A DNA stretch of 64,000 bases from Streptomyces chrestomyceticus JCM 4735 (lineage in GTDB: Bacteria > Actinomycetota > Actinomycetes > Streptomycetales > Streptomycetaceae): assembly GCF_003865135.1 (NCBI RefSeq), contig NZ_BHZC01000001.1, forward strand, positions 2,108,001 through 2,172,000. The letters run 5' to 3'. The notes under the pieces are model-generated. The model saw only the letters and a list, made by a program, of their open reading frames with translations. It was not told the DNA's origin and ran no database searches. The position numbers and the translations under genes are program-made. Positions 1-7,400 of the stretch are shown here, in pieces (the stretch's first letter is position 1; every line of letters begins with the position of its first letter).

Positions 1-312
1 TCCCGGCGCGGGCAGCAGCAGTTTCGGCAGCCGCTCGCGGCGCCACGCCCTGCGGACCATGATGTTGAACGACGACACCTTGCCCACCGCGCGCAGCACG
101 GCGCCCTCGACCCGGCCCCGGGAGGCCAGGTCGGCGGTGGCCGCGGCGAGTTCGGCGTGCTGACGGGCGGTGAGCACCAGTTCCAGCCGCCGCAGGAACG
201 TGTCCTGGGACAGCCTGCCTTGCGCCGCGCCTTCGCGCAGCAGTTCCAAGGCGCGTTCCCGGTCGGCTTCCGACGGGCGCGCCGGTCGGGCCGGGAACTC
301 CAGCGATGTCAT
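1..312 (-). CDS. DUF1707 (SHOCT-like) domain protein, 3' end outside window
   Basis: The reverse strand reads from ATG at 312 without a stop to base 1 (104 codons). The N-terminus (MTSLEFPARPARPSEADRER...) has the DUF1707 layout: a short proline-rich lead, then S-E-A-D-R-E-R-A, an 'LREG...GRLS' segment and a helical 'RLELVLTARQHAEL' segment, roughly residues 12-60. In Streptomyces such N-terminal domains are often followed by a membrane or FHA part; that part would lie to the left and cannot be checked. A GACAAT hexamer at 320-325 (reverse strand) lies 7 nt before the ATG and no Shine-Dalgarno is visible, so the mRNA may be leaderless. Function is unknown; the family is thought to be regulatory or membrane-associated. 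The gene is divergent from the GNAT gene at 617. Confidence 0.75.
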   Translation of the reverse strand, partial: MTSLEFPARPARPSEADRERALELLREGAAQGRLSQDTFLRRLELVLTARQHAELAAATADLASRGRVEGAVLRAVGKVSSFNIMVRRAWRRERLPKLLLPAPG

Positions 313-616
313 GCCGGAGATTGTCCGGTGCCCGCGCGCCGGTGTCCAGCCGGGCGGGCCGGTGCGGAGCCCGGCGGGTGGCCGTACGGACCTGCCGGAA
401 AACCGTGGCGCGACGCCGGCGGTCCGGGCTACGCTCTGCGCCGGCCCTGGACGAGGAGAGACGAGGGAAGGAGGCGAGCGCCGTGCCGACGTACCCGTTC
501 CCGCGCTCCCGCTCCGCCCACCGGCCGTTCCGGGCCGGAACCGGGCTGGTCTCGATCTGATCCCGGGCTGATCCCAGCTTGTCGGGAGCGCATCGACCGC
601 CTTCCGAGAGGATCTC
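313..616. other. Divergent intergenic region between DUF1707 and GNAT genes
   Basis: About 300 bp without a convincing gene. It holds the divergent promoters. The right edge has an RBS-like 'gagagg' at 606-611, 5 nt before the GNAT start. No strong hairpin or repeat was noticed. Short open frames here have no family resemblance. Confidence 0.5.
320..325 (-). promoter_or_regulatory. -10-like hexamer, likely leaderless promoter of the DUF1707 gene
   Basis: Reverse-strand GACAAT is separated by 7 nt from the ATG at 312 and no ribosome binding site lies between. This geometry puts transcription start at or next to the start codon. Inferred from spacing only. Confidence 0.35.
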
Positions 617-1543
617 ATGACCGAGTTGGTCATCCGCGCGCTCACCGAGAGCGACGCCTACCTGTTCGACACGCTGGACGACCCCACCGCCGGTCTCGTC
701 GGCCATCTGCCCTTCGGCCACCGCTGCGTGACGGCCGCCCAGGGCGGCCAGTACCGCCCCGAGTGGACGTGGGTCGCCCTGCGCGACGGTGTCGTGGTGG
801 CCCGTGCCGCCTGGTGGGCCGGGCCGGAGGACGCCCGGCCGGTCGCCCTGGACTGGCTGGACTTCGCGCCGGGCGAGTCGGACGCCGCCGTCCGGCTGCT
901 GCGCACCGCTCCCCTGCACGCCGAGTACGTCCTGCAACTGCCGCCCGGCTGGCGGGACCGGCCGGCGGTACGGGGCGCCGCCCGCGCCCGTACGGACGTG
1001 GCGGCCGCGGCCGGTCTCGTACCGCTGGTCGAACGTTTCCGCTACACCTGGACACCCGAGTGCGGGCTCCCGGAGCAGCCGGGGCGGCTGGTGTTCCGGC
1101 CCGAGCCCGACGACGGGGTGTTCCTGGACATTCTGCGGCGCGTCGAGACCGGTTCGCTGGACGCCCACGCCCGGCAGGCGATCGCCGAGGGCGGCGTCGA
1201 GCAGGCCGCCCAGGAGGAGCTGGCCTTCTTCCGCTGGTGCCCGTCGCCGCGTGACTGGTGGCGGGTCGCCTGGACGGCCGAACCCGCGCGGGGCGGTGAG
1301 CCAGTGGGGCTGCATGTGCCCGCCCGCAACCTCCGGTCGCCGGTCATCGGGTTCATCGGCGTCGTACCGGAGCACCGCGGCCGGGGGTACGGCTACGACC
1401 TGCTGGCCGACTGCACCCGCCACCTCGCGGAGCACGGCGCGGAACGGATCGTCGGCGAAACGGACCAGCCGAACGTCCAGATGGCGGCGGCTTTCGCCAA
1501 GGCGGGGTACCCGATGACGCAGGAACGTGCATTCTTCGTCTGA
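617..1543 (+). CDS. GNAT-family N-acetyltransferase (308 aa)
   Basis: Predicted acetyl-CoA-dependent N-acyltransferase of unknown acceptor. The recognisable GNAT fold is C-terminal, about residues 235-305: 'VIGFIGVVPEHRGRGYGYDLL' carries the motif A acetyl-CoA pyrophosphate loop (R-G-R-G-Y-G), followed by 'GETDQPNVQMAAAFAKAGY', the usual motif B tail. The N-terminal 200 residues are less conserved and may be a second, degenerate GNAT lobe, as in two-domain actinobacterial GNATs. ATG at 617 is preceded by 'gagagg' at good spacing. Just after the stop a 12-bp string (gagcgggcggag) occurs twice, at about 1552 and 1578. It stands alone upstream of treZ with a 76-bp gap, so it may or may not be cotranscribed. 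The substrate cannot be predicted. Confidence 0.85.
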   Translation: MTELVIRALTESDAYLFDTLDDPTAGLVGHLPFGHRCVTAAQGGQYRPEWTWVALRDGVVVARAAWWAGPEDARPVALDWLDFAPGESDAAVRLLRTAPLHAEYVLQLPPGWRDRPAVRGAARARTDVAAAAGLVPLVERFRYTWTPECGLPEQPGRLVFRPEPDDGVFLDILRRVETGSLDAHARQAIAEGGVEQAAQEELAFFRWCPSPRDWWRVAWTAEPARGGEPVGLHVPARNLRSPVIGFIGVVPEHRGRGYGYDLLADCTRHLAEHGAERIVGETDQPNVQMAAAFAKAGYPMTQERAFFV

Positions 1544-1619
1544 GAGCGGGCGGAGAGCTGTGCGTCCGTCGAGCGGGCGGAGGGTTTTCCGCCCGTAGGC
1601 CGGGCGAGGGAGGACAGCC

Positions 1620-3482
1620 GTGCTGTTCGAGGTGTGGGCACCGAACGCAGGACGGGTCGCGCTGCATTTCGTGACGCCCCGCGACGGGGACGCCGACGGG
1701 ACGGGGGGCGAGGATCCCGCCCTCACGACGGGGCACGCCGCGGCGACGGGGTACGTCCGTACGGGGCAGGTCTCCGCCGAGCACGTCCCCATGGAGCGCG
1801 ATCCCGGCCGTACGGGGTGGTGGCGGGCCGACGTACCGGCCCGCCACGGTGACCGTTACGGCTTCCGCCTCGACGACGGGCCACTTTTGCCCGACCCGCG
1901 CGCGGCCCGGCTGCCCGACGGGCCGGACGGGCCGGGCGCGGTGGTCGAGCACGGCCGGTTCGCCTGGCGGCACGCGTGGCCCGGCCGTCCCTTGCCGGGC
2001 GCGGTCCTGTACGAGCTGCACACGGGGACGTTCACCGGCGCCGGTACCTTCGACGCCGCCGTCGAACGCCTGCCGCACCTCGCCCGCCTGGGCGTCACCC
2101 ACCTCGCCCTGATGCCCGTGTGCCCGTTCCCCGGGACGCACGGCTGGGGGTACGAGGGGGTCGCCCCCTGGGCCGTGCACGAGCCGTACGGAGGCCCGGA
2201 CGGGCTCAAGCGGCTGGTCGACGCGGCCCACGGGCACGGCCTGGGCGTCGTCCTGGACGTCGTGCACAACCATCTGGGCCCGTCCGGCAACCATCTGCCC
2301 GCCTTCGGGCCGTACTTCACGGAGACCCATCACACGCCGTGGGGCGCGGCGGTCAACCTCGACGCGCCCGGGTCGGACGAGGTCCGCGCGTACTTCATCG
2401 GGAGCGCGCTCTCCTGGCTGCGGGACTACCGGATCGACGGTCTGCGCCTCGACGCCGTACACGCTCTGATCGACACCCGGGCCCGTCACTTCCTGGCCGA
2501 CCTGTCCGCCGCCGTCGACGCCCTTTCCACACACCTGCGGCGGCCGTTGTTCCTCATCGCCGAGTCGGACCTCAACGACCCGCGCACCCTCGCCCCGCGC
2601 GCGGGCGGCGGCCACGGCCTGCACGCCCAGTGGAACGACGACTTCCACCACAGCCTGCACACCGCGCTGACCGGCGAGTCCCAGGGCTACTACGCCGACT
2701 TCGCCCGCGCGCCGCTCGCCGCCCTCGCCAAGACGCTGACCGGCGGCTTCTTCCACGACGGTACGTATTCCAGCTTCCGCGGCCGCCGGCACGGCAGTCC
2801 CCTGGACCGGCGTGCCACCGCCGCGCACCGTCTGCTGGCCTACGCCCAGACGCACGACCAGATCGGCAACCGGGCGCTCGGGGACCGGCAGGCCGCCGGC
2901 CTCTCCCCCGGGCTCGTCGCCTGCGGGGCCGCGCTGGTGCTGTGCTCCCCGTTCACGCCGATGCTGTTCATGGGCGAGGAGTGGGCGGCCCGTACGCCGT
3001 GGCAGTTCTTCACCGACCACACGGACCCGGAGCTGGCCGAGGCGGTACGGACCGGGCGCCGCCGCGAGTTCGCGGCGCACGGCTGGCGGGAGGCGGACAT
3101 CCCCGATCCGCAGGACCCGGCCACACGGGACCGCTCCTGCCTGGACTGGTCGGAGCCGGAGCGCACGCCGCACGCCGCACTGCTGGCCTGGTACCGCACC
3201 CTGCTGGCGGTGCGCGCCGCCCAGCCGTCGCTCACCGACCCGGACATGACACACACCGAGGTCACGTACGACGAGGAGGCCCGCTGGCTGGCCCTGCGGC
3301 GCGGGCCGGTGCGGGTGGTGGTGCACCTGGGCGCGGACGGCACGGCGGAGGTGCCGGGCGGGAGTGGGCGGGAGCGGGTGCTCGCGGCGTGGCCGGACGC
3401 CCCGGACACCGTCACGGCCGGCCCGGACGGCGTCCTGAGACTTCCGCCCGAGTCGGCCGTGGTGCTGTCGGACGAGGAGTGA
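1620..3482 (+). CDS. treZ: Malto-oligosyltrehalose trehalohydrolase TreZ
   Basis: GH13 enzyme that releases trehalose from maltooligosyl-trehalose, the second step of the TreY/TreZ route from glycogen; cytoplasmic. The N-terminal ~100 residues form the E-set/CBM48-like domain (LFEVWAPNAGRVALHF). The TIM barrel shows 'LMPVCPFPGTHGWGYEG', 'VVLDVVHNHLGPSGNHLP', 'DGLRLDAVHAL' (catalytic Asp nucleophile), 'LFLIAESDLNDPR' (acid/base Glu) and 'YAQTHDQIGNRALGD' (third acidic residue). At 620 aa it is slightly longer than typical TreZ. The start is GTG 1620 with 'gagggagg' just upstream. treX and treY are not in the window, so they may lie elsewhere. It converges on the DJ-1/PfpI gene with a 22-bp gap. 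Confidence 0.95.
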   Translation: MLFEVWAPNAGRVALHFVTPRDGDADGTGGEDPALTTGHAAATGYVRTGQVSAEHVPMERDPGRTGWWRADVPARHGDRYGFRLDDGPLLPDPRAARLPDGPDGPGAVVEHGRFAWRHAWPGRPLPGAVLYELHTGTFTGAGTFDAAVERLPHLARLGVTHLALMPVCPFPGTHGWGYEGVAPWAVHEPYGGPDGLKRLVDAAHGHGLGVVLDVVHNHLGPSGNHLPAFGPYFTETHHTPWGAAVNLDAPGSDEVRAYFIGSALSWLRDYRIDGLRLDAVHALIDTRARHFLADLSAAVDALSTHLRRPLFLIAESDLNDPRTLAPRAGGGHGLHAQWNDDFHHSLHTALTGESQGYYADFARAPLAALAKTLTGGFFHDGTYSSFRGRRHGSPLDRRATAAHRLLAYAQTHDQIGNRALGDRQAAGLSPGLVACGAALVLCSPFTPMLFMGEEWAARTPWQFFTDHTDPELAEAVRTGRRREFAAHGWREADIPDPQDPATRDRSCLDWSEPERTPHAALLAWYRTLLAVRAAQPSLTDPDMTHTEVTYDEEARWLALRRGPVRVVVHLGADGTAEVPGGSGRERVLAAWPDAPDTVTAGPDGVLRLPPESAVVLSDEE

Positions 3483-3504
3483 CCTGCTCCCGGCCGGACC
3501 GGGG

Positions 3505-4038
3505 TCAGCTCTTGAACTCCTTGACGAACGTGTCGCAGAACGCCTTGAGGTCGTCCGGCTTGCGGCTGGTGATGAGCTTGTTGGGGCCGCCGGTGCAGAC
3601 CTTGACCTGCTCGTCCACCCAGGTGCCGCCGGCGTTCCGGATGTCCGTGCGCAGGCTCGGCCAGGACGTCAGCGTACGGTCGCGCACCACGTCCGCCTCG
3701 ATCAGCGTCCACGGCGCGTGGCAGATCGCCGCGACCGGCTTGCCCGCGTCGAAGAAGCCGCGGGCGAACGCCACGGCCTTCTCGTTCATCCGCAGCGCGT
3801 CCGGGTTGGCGACACCGCCGGGCAGCACCAGCCCGTCGAAGTCGCCGACCTGGGCCTGGTCCACGGTCTGGTCCACGGGGAAGGTGTCCGCCTTGTCCAG
3901 GTGGTGGAACGCCTGGACAAGGCCGGACTCGGTGGAGACGAGCTTCGGGGTGCCGCCGGCGTCGATCACCGCCTGCCACGGTTCGGTCAGCTCGACCTGC
4001 TCGATGCCTTCGGGTGCTACGAGAAACGCCACCTGCAT
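3505..4038 (-). CDS. DJ-1/PfpI family protein (177 aa)
   Basis: Class I glutamine-amidotransferase-like protein of the DJ-1/PfpI superfamily, annotated variously as intracellular protease or deglycase. Seen: start MQVAFLVAPEGIEQVELTEPW (strand 1 plus the Glu-containing turn), 'DGLVLPGGVANPDALR' in the middle, and the nucleophile elbow 'VAAICHAPWTLIEA' with Cys followed by His near residue 107. Length matches the family (about 170-190). A cytosolic role in stress or glycation repair is plausible from the family but not shown. It converges with treZ; the start at 4038 is divergent from the PucR regulator at 4255. Confidence 0.88.
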   Translation of the reverse strand: MQVAFLVAPEGIEQVELTEPWQAVIDAGGTPKLVSTESGLVQAFHHLDKADTFPVDQTVDQAQVGDFDGLVLPGGVANPDALRMNEKAVAFARGFFDAGKPVAAICHAPWTLIEADVVRDRTLTSWPSLRTDIRNAGGTWVDEQVKVCTGGPNKLITSRKPDDLKAFCDTFVKEFKS

Positions 4039-4242
4039 GGCCGCTCATCCTTTGCGTTCGTCCTGCGTTGCGAAGGGGTGTTCCCTTTGCGGTCTTCTTT
4101 TCGCATCCCCGGTCGTAACCGGGCAAAAACGTGCCAAATGGGAGGTGATTCCTCCTCGGGAAGCGGGTACCGGGATGCGTCACCCCGTAAACGGGATGGC
4201 CGGATCCGCTGGCCCGACTGTCCACCGGCGGCCCACCTCGTG

Positions 4243-4248
4243 GACACT
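4243..4248 (+). promoter_or_regulatory. -10-like GACACT, likely leaderless promoter of the PucR gene
   Basis: GACACT lies 6 nt before ATG 4255, with TGTCCA 17 nt further upstream (4220-4225). No Shine-Dalgarno is present. Inferred leaderless start. Confidence 0.4.
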
Positions 4249-4254
4249 GCGTAC

Positions 4255-5796
4255 ATGCCCCTCCGTATCGCCGACCTCCTCGCCCGCCCCGAGCTGAACC
4301 TGTCGGTGACCTACGACGTCCCGGCCGCGCTGCTGGACCGCAGCGTCGAGGCCGCGACCGTCTCCGACCTGCTGCACCCGGGCAAGTGGTTGCAGGGCGG
4401 CGAGCTGCTGATGACGATCGGCCTGGTGCTGCCGATGGAACCGGCGGCCTGCCAGGCGTACGTCCGCGACGTCACCGAGGGCGAAGCCGCCTGCCTCGCG
4501 CTCGGCCTCGGCACCGGGCTCCCGTACCAGGAAGCCCCCGCGCCGCTGGTCGACGCGGCGCGCGAGGCGGGCCTGCCGCTGCTCACGGTCCCCGACGAAG
4601 TGCCGTTCATCGCGGTCACCAAAGCCGTGTTCGACGCGCGCGCCGACGAGCAGCAAGCGGTGCTGCACCGGGCGTTCGCGACGCAGCGGCGGCTGACCGC
4701 GGCGGCCACGGACAGCGGGCTGCGGCCGATGCTGGAGGAGTGGACCGCCGCCACGGGCGTCGGAGCGGCGGTGCTCGATCCGCTCGGACGGCTGCTCGCC
4801 ACGGGCGGCGGTCAGCGGCCCCCGTCCCCGGCAGCCGCCCGTGACCTGGTCGAACGGGTCGCCGCACGCGGTCTGCGCGGCAGCGCGTCCAGCACGGCCG
4901 GCGGGCGCCATCTGGAGGTGCAGCCGCTCGGCGCCCGGCGGCTGCGCGGTCTGCTGCTGCTCACCGGCAGCCCGGACGCGGCGGCCCGCGCCGTGGTCCC
5001 CGGCCTGGTCTCACTGCTCTCGCTGGAGTTGGAGCGCCGCCACCTGATGGACGAACCGGAGCGGCGCCGCAGGTCGGCGCTCCTCGCGGAGCTGCTGTCC
5101 GACGAGGAGGGACCGGCGGGCCGGGCGCACGACATCCTGGCCGCCGCCGGGCTCCACGACGACCGGGTGCGCGGCCTCGTCGTCGAGCCGCCGGCCGCCG
5201 GTCCGGCGGACAGCGGGCCGCACGACATCGCCGCCGACCTGGCGCTGGCCGTGCCCGGCGGCCTGGTCCGGGTGGCGGAGAGCGGGCTCGTGGAGGCCGT
5301 GGTGGGCGGGGGCCTGGACGTCCGCGACGTACTCGGCCGGTTCGCGCCGCGCTGCCCCGCGGGCATCGGCCCGCTCGCCCCGCCGGACGCGGTACGGGTC
5401 TCGCTGCGGCAGGCGGCGGGGCTGCTCGGCGTCAGCCGGGCGAGCGGGGTGCCCGAGGAGGCCCGGCAGAGCGCGGCGAGCAGGCTGCTCCTGGACCTCG
5501 GCGACCGCCGTACGCTGCACGGTTACGCCGACGCCGTACTCGGCCCGCTCGACCTGGCCGACCACGGCGAGGAACTGCTGACGACGCTCGCGGCCTGGCT
5601 GGAGGCCGGCGGCGCGTGGGACGCGACCAGCCGCCGCCTCGGCGTGCACCGGCACACCGTACGCAACCGGCTCGACAAGGCGATGGACCTGACCGGACGC
5701 CGCCTCGACGACCCCGACGACCGTTTCGACCTGTGGCTGGCCACCCGCATCCGGAGCGGCGGTGACCTCCCGCAGGGCGGTGCGGGGCGGTCCTGA
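4255..5796 (+). CDS. PucR-family transcriptional regulator (513 aa)
   Basis: DNA-binding regulator of the PucR/CdaR type. The N-terminal ~125 residues (MPLRIADLLARPELNLSV..., 'LHPGKWLQGGELLMTIGL', 'LPLLTVPDEVPFIAVTKAVF') are the PucR purine-catabolism sensor domain. The last ~60 residues contain the PucR C-terminal helix-turn-helix: 'LAAWLEAGGAWDATSRRLGVHRHTVRNRLDKAMDLTGRRLDD'. Family members control purine or amino-acid catabolism, often of a neighbouring gene; no obvious target is adjacent here. Start ATG 4255 is chosen because the sensor domain begins there; longer in-frame extensions upstream have no homologous look. The 3' end with its stop codon is repeated downstream (see the repeat at 5785-5889). 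Confidence 0.9.
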   Translation: MPLRIADLLARPELNLSVTYDVPAALLDRSVEAATVSDLLHPGKWLQGGELLMTIGLVLPMEPAACQAYVRDVTEGEAACLALGLGTGLPYQEAPAPLVDAAREAGLPLLTVPDEVPFIAVTKAVFDARADEQQAVLHRAFATQRRLTAAATDSGLRPMLEEWTAATGVGAAVLDPLGRLLATGGGQRPPSPAAARDLVERVAARGLRGSASSTAGGRHLEVQPLGARRLRGLLLLTGSPDAAARAVVPGLVSLLSLELERRHLMDEPERRRRSALLAELLSDEEGPAGRAHDILAAAGLHDDRVRGLVVEPPAAGPADSGPHDIAADLALAVPGGLVRVAESGLVEAVVGGGLDVRDVLGRFAPRCPAGIGPLAPPDAVRVSLRQAAGLLGVSRASGVPEEARQSAASRLLLDLGDRRTLHGYADAVLGPLDLADHGEELLTTLAAWLEAGGAWDATSRRLGVHRHTVRNRLDKAMDLTGRRLDDPDDRFDLWLATRIRSGGDLPQGGAGRS

Positions 5797-5889
5797 CGGC
5801 GGGAGCGCGGCGGTTCCGGCGACCGGGCGGGCGGTCCTGACGGCCGTGGCGGGACGGGCTCGGCGACCGGGCCGGGCGGTCACAACGGC
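5785..5889 (+). repeat. 44-bp tandem repeat spanning the PucR stop codon
   Basis: TCCTGACGGC, containing the PucR TGA stop, occurs at 5791-5800 and again at 5835-5844; a degenerate TCACAACGGC follows at 5880-5889. GGCGACC recurs in phase at 5818 and 5862. The period is 44-45 bp, giving about 2.4 degenerate copies of the gene's tail. Confidence 0.75.
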
Positions 5890-5955
5890 CGCCTCCGGAC
5901 CCGGATGTGTCCAACAGCCCACCCCCCGGCATGTCCACGCCCCGGCTTCCTGTCC

Positions 5956-5961
5956 TACCGT
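5956..5961 (+). promoter_or_regulatory. -10-like TACCGT, likely leaderless promoter of the phosphoesterase gene
   Basis: TACCGT ends 6 nt before ATG 5968, with TGTCCA 18 nt upstream of it. There is no RBS between, so a leaderless transcript is inferred. Confidence 0.4.
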
Positions 5962-5967
5962 CAGGTC

Positions 5968-6873
5968 ATGCAGATCCCATGCTCCGAAGCAGACCGCACC
6001 GCCGAGGCCGACCGGGAAGGGGCCGCGCCCGGCAGGCTGATGGCCATCAGCGACCTGCACATCCGCTACGAGGAGAACCGCGCGATCGTCGACCGGCTGC
6101 GGCCCGCCTCGGACGCCGACTGGCTGCTGGTGGCCGGGGACATCGGCGAGTACGTCGCGGACATCCGCTGGGCGCTGACCGTGCTCAGCAGCCGTTTCGC
6201 CAAAGTGATCTGGGTGCCCGGCAACCACGAGCTGTGGACCCCGTCCAACGACCCCGTGCAACTGCGCGGGGTCCGGCGCTACGAGCACCTGGTGGAGATC
6301 TGCCGGGAGCTGGGCGTGCTGACGCCCGAGGACCCCTACCCCGTCTGGGAGGGCGAGGGCGGCCCGGCGGTGATCGCCCCGCTCTTCGCGCTGTACGACT
6401 ACACCTTCCGGCCGCCCGGCACCCACACCAAGGAGGCGGCGCTGGCGGTCGCCGAGGAGGCCGGGGTGGTCTGCACGGACGAGTTCTTCCTGCACCCGGA
6501 CCCGTACCCGACCCGGGAGGCGTGGTGCCGGGCCCGGGTGGCGGCCACCGAGGCGCGGCTCGCCGAGATCCCCGAGGACCTGCCCACGGTGCTGGTCAAC
6601 CACTGGCCGATCGTCCGCGAGCCCACCGCGCCGCTGTGGCACCCGGAGTTCGCCCTGTGGTGCGGCACCGAGGCCACCGCCGACTGGCCGCGCCGGTTCC
6701 GCGCCGCCAGCGTCGTCTACGGCCATCTGCACATTCCGCGCACCATCGAGGTGGACGGCATCCCGCATGTGGAGGTGTCCCTGGGCTACCCGCGCGAATG
6801 GCGCCGCCGCAAGGCGGCTCCGGGGCAGCAGGTGCAGATCCTGCCTGCCGTGGCGCGGGCGCCGCAGTTCTGA
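5968..6873 (+). CDS. Calcineurin-like metallophosphoesterase (301 aa)
   Basis: Binuclear metal phosphoesterase fold. All signature motifs are visible in order: 'ISDLHI' (D-x-H), 'VAGDIGEY' (GD-x), 'VPGNHELW' (GNHE), 'VLVNHWPI' (H) and 'YGHLHIPR' (GHxH). The substrate is unknown; Streptomyces homologues I remember sit next to phosphopantetheinyl transferases, which is not the case here. ATG 5968 gives MQIPCSEADRT and is favoured over earlier in-frame codons because of the -10-like hexamer directly upstream. It is followed by a strong hairpin shared with msrB, which converges on it. Confidence 0.88.
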   Translation: MQIPCSEADRTAEADREGAAPGRLMAISDLHIRYEENRAIVDRLRPASDADWLLVAGDIGEYVADIRWALTVLSSRFAKVIWVPGNHELWTPSNDPVQLRGVRRYEHLVEICRELGVLTPEDPYPVWEGEGGPAVIAPLFALYDYTFRPPGTHTKEAALAVAEEAGVVCTDEFFLHPDPYPTREAWCRARVAATEARLAEIPEDLPTVLVNHWPIVREPTAPLWHPEFALWCGTEATADWPRRFRAASVVYGHLHIPRTIEVDGIPHVEVSLGYPREWRRRKAAPGQQVQILPAVARAPQF

Positions 6874-6909
6874 CGGAGCGAAGCAGCCGGGAGCGGGTAC
6901 GCACCGTAC

Positions 6910-6945
6910 GGCCGCCGGGCCGGCACCGCGCCGGGCCCGGCGGCC
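6910..6945. terminator. Bidirectional GC hairpin between phosphoesterase and msrB
   Basis: Arms 6910-6924 and 6930-6945 are complementary over 15 bp with a single-base bulge around a 5-nt loop. It lies between convergent genes, so it probably terminates both. Confidence 0.75.
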
Positions 6946-6949
6946 CCGT

Positions 6950-7000
6950 GGTCAGCTCCCGTCCGGCGGCCCTGTGATCAGCCCTCGTCCGGCGCCAGCC
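6950..7000 (-). repeat. 26-bp duplication of the msrB 3' end including its stop
   Basis: On the + strand, the segment starting 'tgatcagccc' at the msrB end (stop complement at 6978-6980) is repeated 26 bp to the left as 'tggtcagctc' (TCA at 6952-6954). About 19 of 23 bases match, including 'cgtccggcg'. Confidence 0.6.
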
Positions 7001-7385
7001 GCACCGAGATGGAGTTGATGCAGTACCGCTGGTCCGTCGGGGTCGGGTAGCCCTCCCCCTCGAAGACATGGCCGAGGTGGGAGCCGCAGCGGGCGCAGCG
7101 GACCTCCGTGCGGACCATGCCGTGCGAGCGGTCCTGGAGGAGCTCGACGGCGTCGCTGTCCTTCGGGTCGTAGAAGGACGGCCAGCCGCAGTGGCTCTCG
7201 AACTTGGTCTCCGAGCGGAACAGTTCGGCACCGCAGGCGCGGCAGGAGTAGACGCCCGCCGTCTTGGTGTCGGTGTACTCACCGACGAACGCGGGCTCCG
7301 TGCCGCCCTGGCGCAGGACCTGGTACTCCTGCGGGGTCAGCTCGGCGCGCCACTGCTCGTCCGGCTTGTCGATCTCGTACGGCAT
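6978..7385 (-). CDS. msrB: Peptide-methionine (R)-S-oxide reductase MsrB
   Basis: Reduces the R-epimer of methionine sulfoxide in proteins; cytosolic repair of oxidative damage. The 135-aa sequence is a complete MsrB domain: 'YQVLRQGGTEPAFVGEY', two zinc CxxC pairs ('CRACGAELF', 'CARCGSHLGH'), 'GWPSFYDP', and the catalytic Cys in 'RYCINSISV'. Start ATG 7385 (MPYEIDKPDEQW). The gap to murC is only 15 bp in the same direction, so the two are likely cotranscribed with murC first. The gene's end is duplicated downstream. Confidence 0.95.
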   Translation of the reverse strand: MPYEIDKPDEQWRAELTPQEYQVLRQGGTEPAFVGEYTDTKTAGVYSCRACGAELFRSETKFESHCGWPSFYDPKDSDAVELLQDRSHGMVRTEVRCARCGSHLGHVFEGEGYPTPTDQRYCINSISVRLAPDEG

Positions 7386-7400
7386 GAGTCCCTCTGCTTC

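Noticed and set aside
1353..3326. Long open frame (657 codons) antisense to treZ
   Set aside because: Arg/Gly/Pro-rich with no domain motifs; a high-GC shadow of treZ, whose catalytic motifs are complete.
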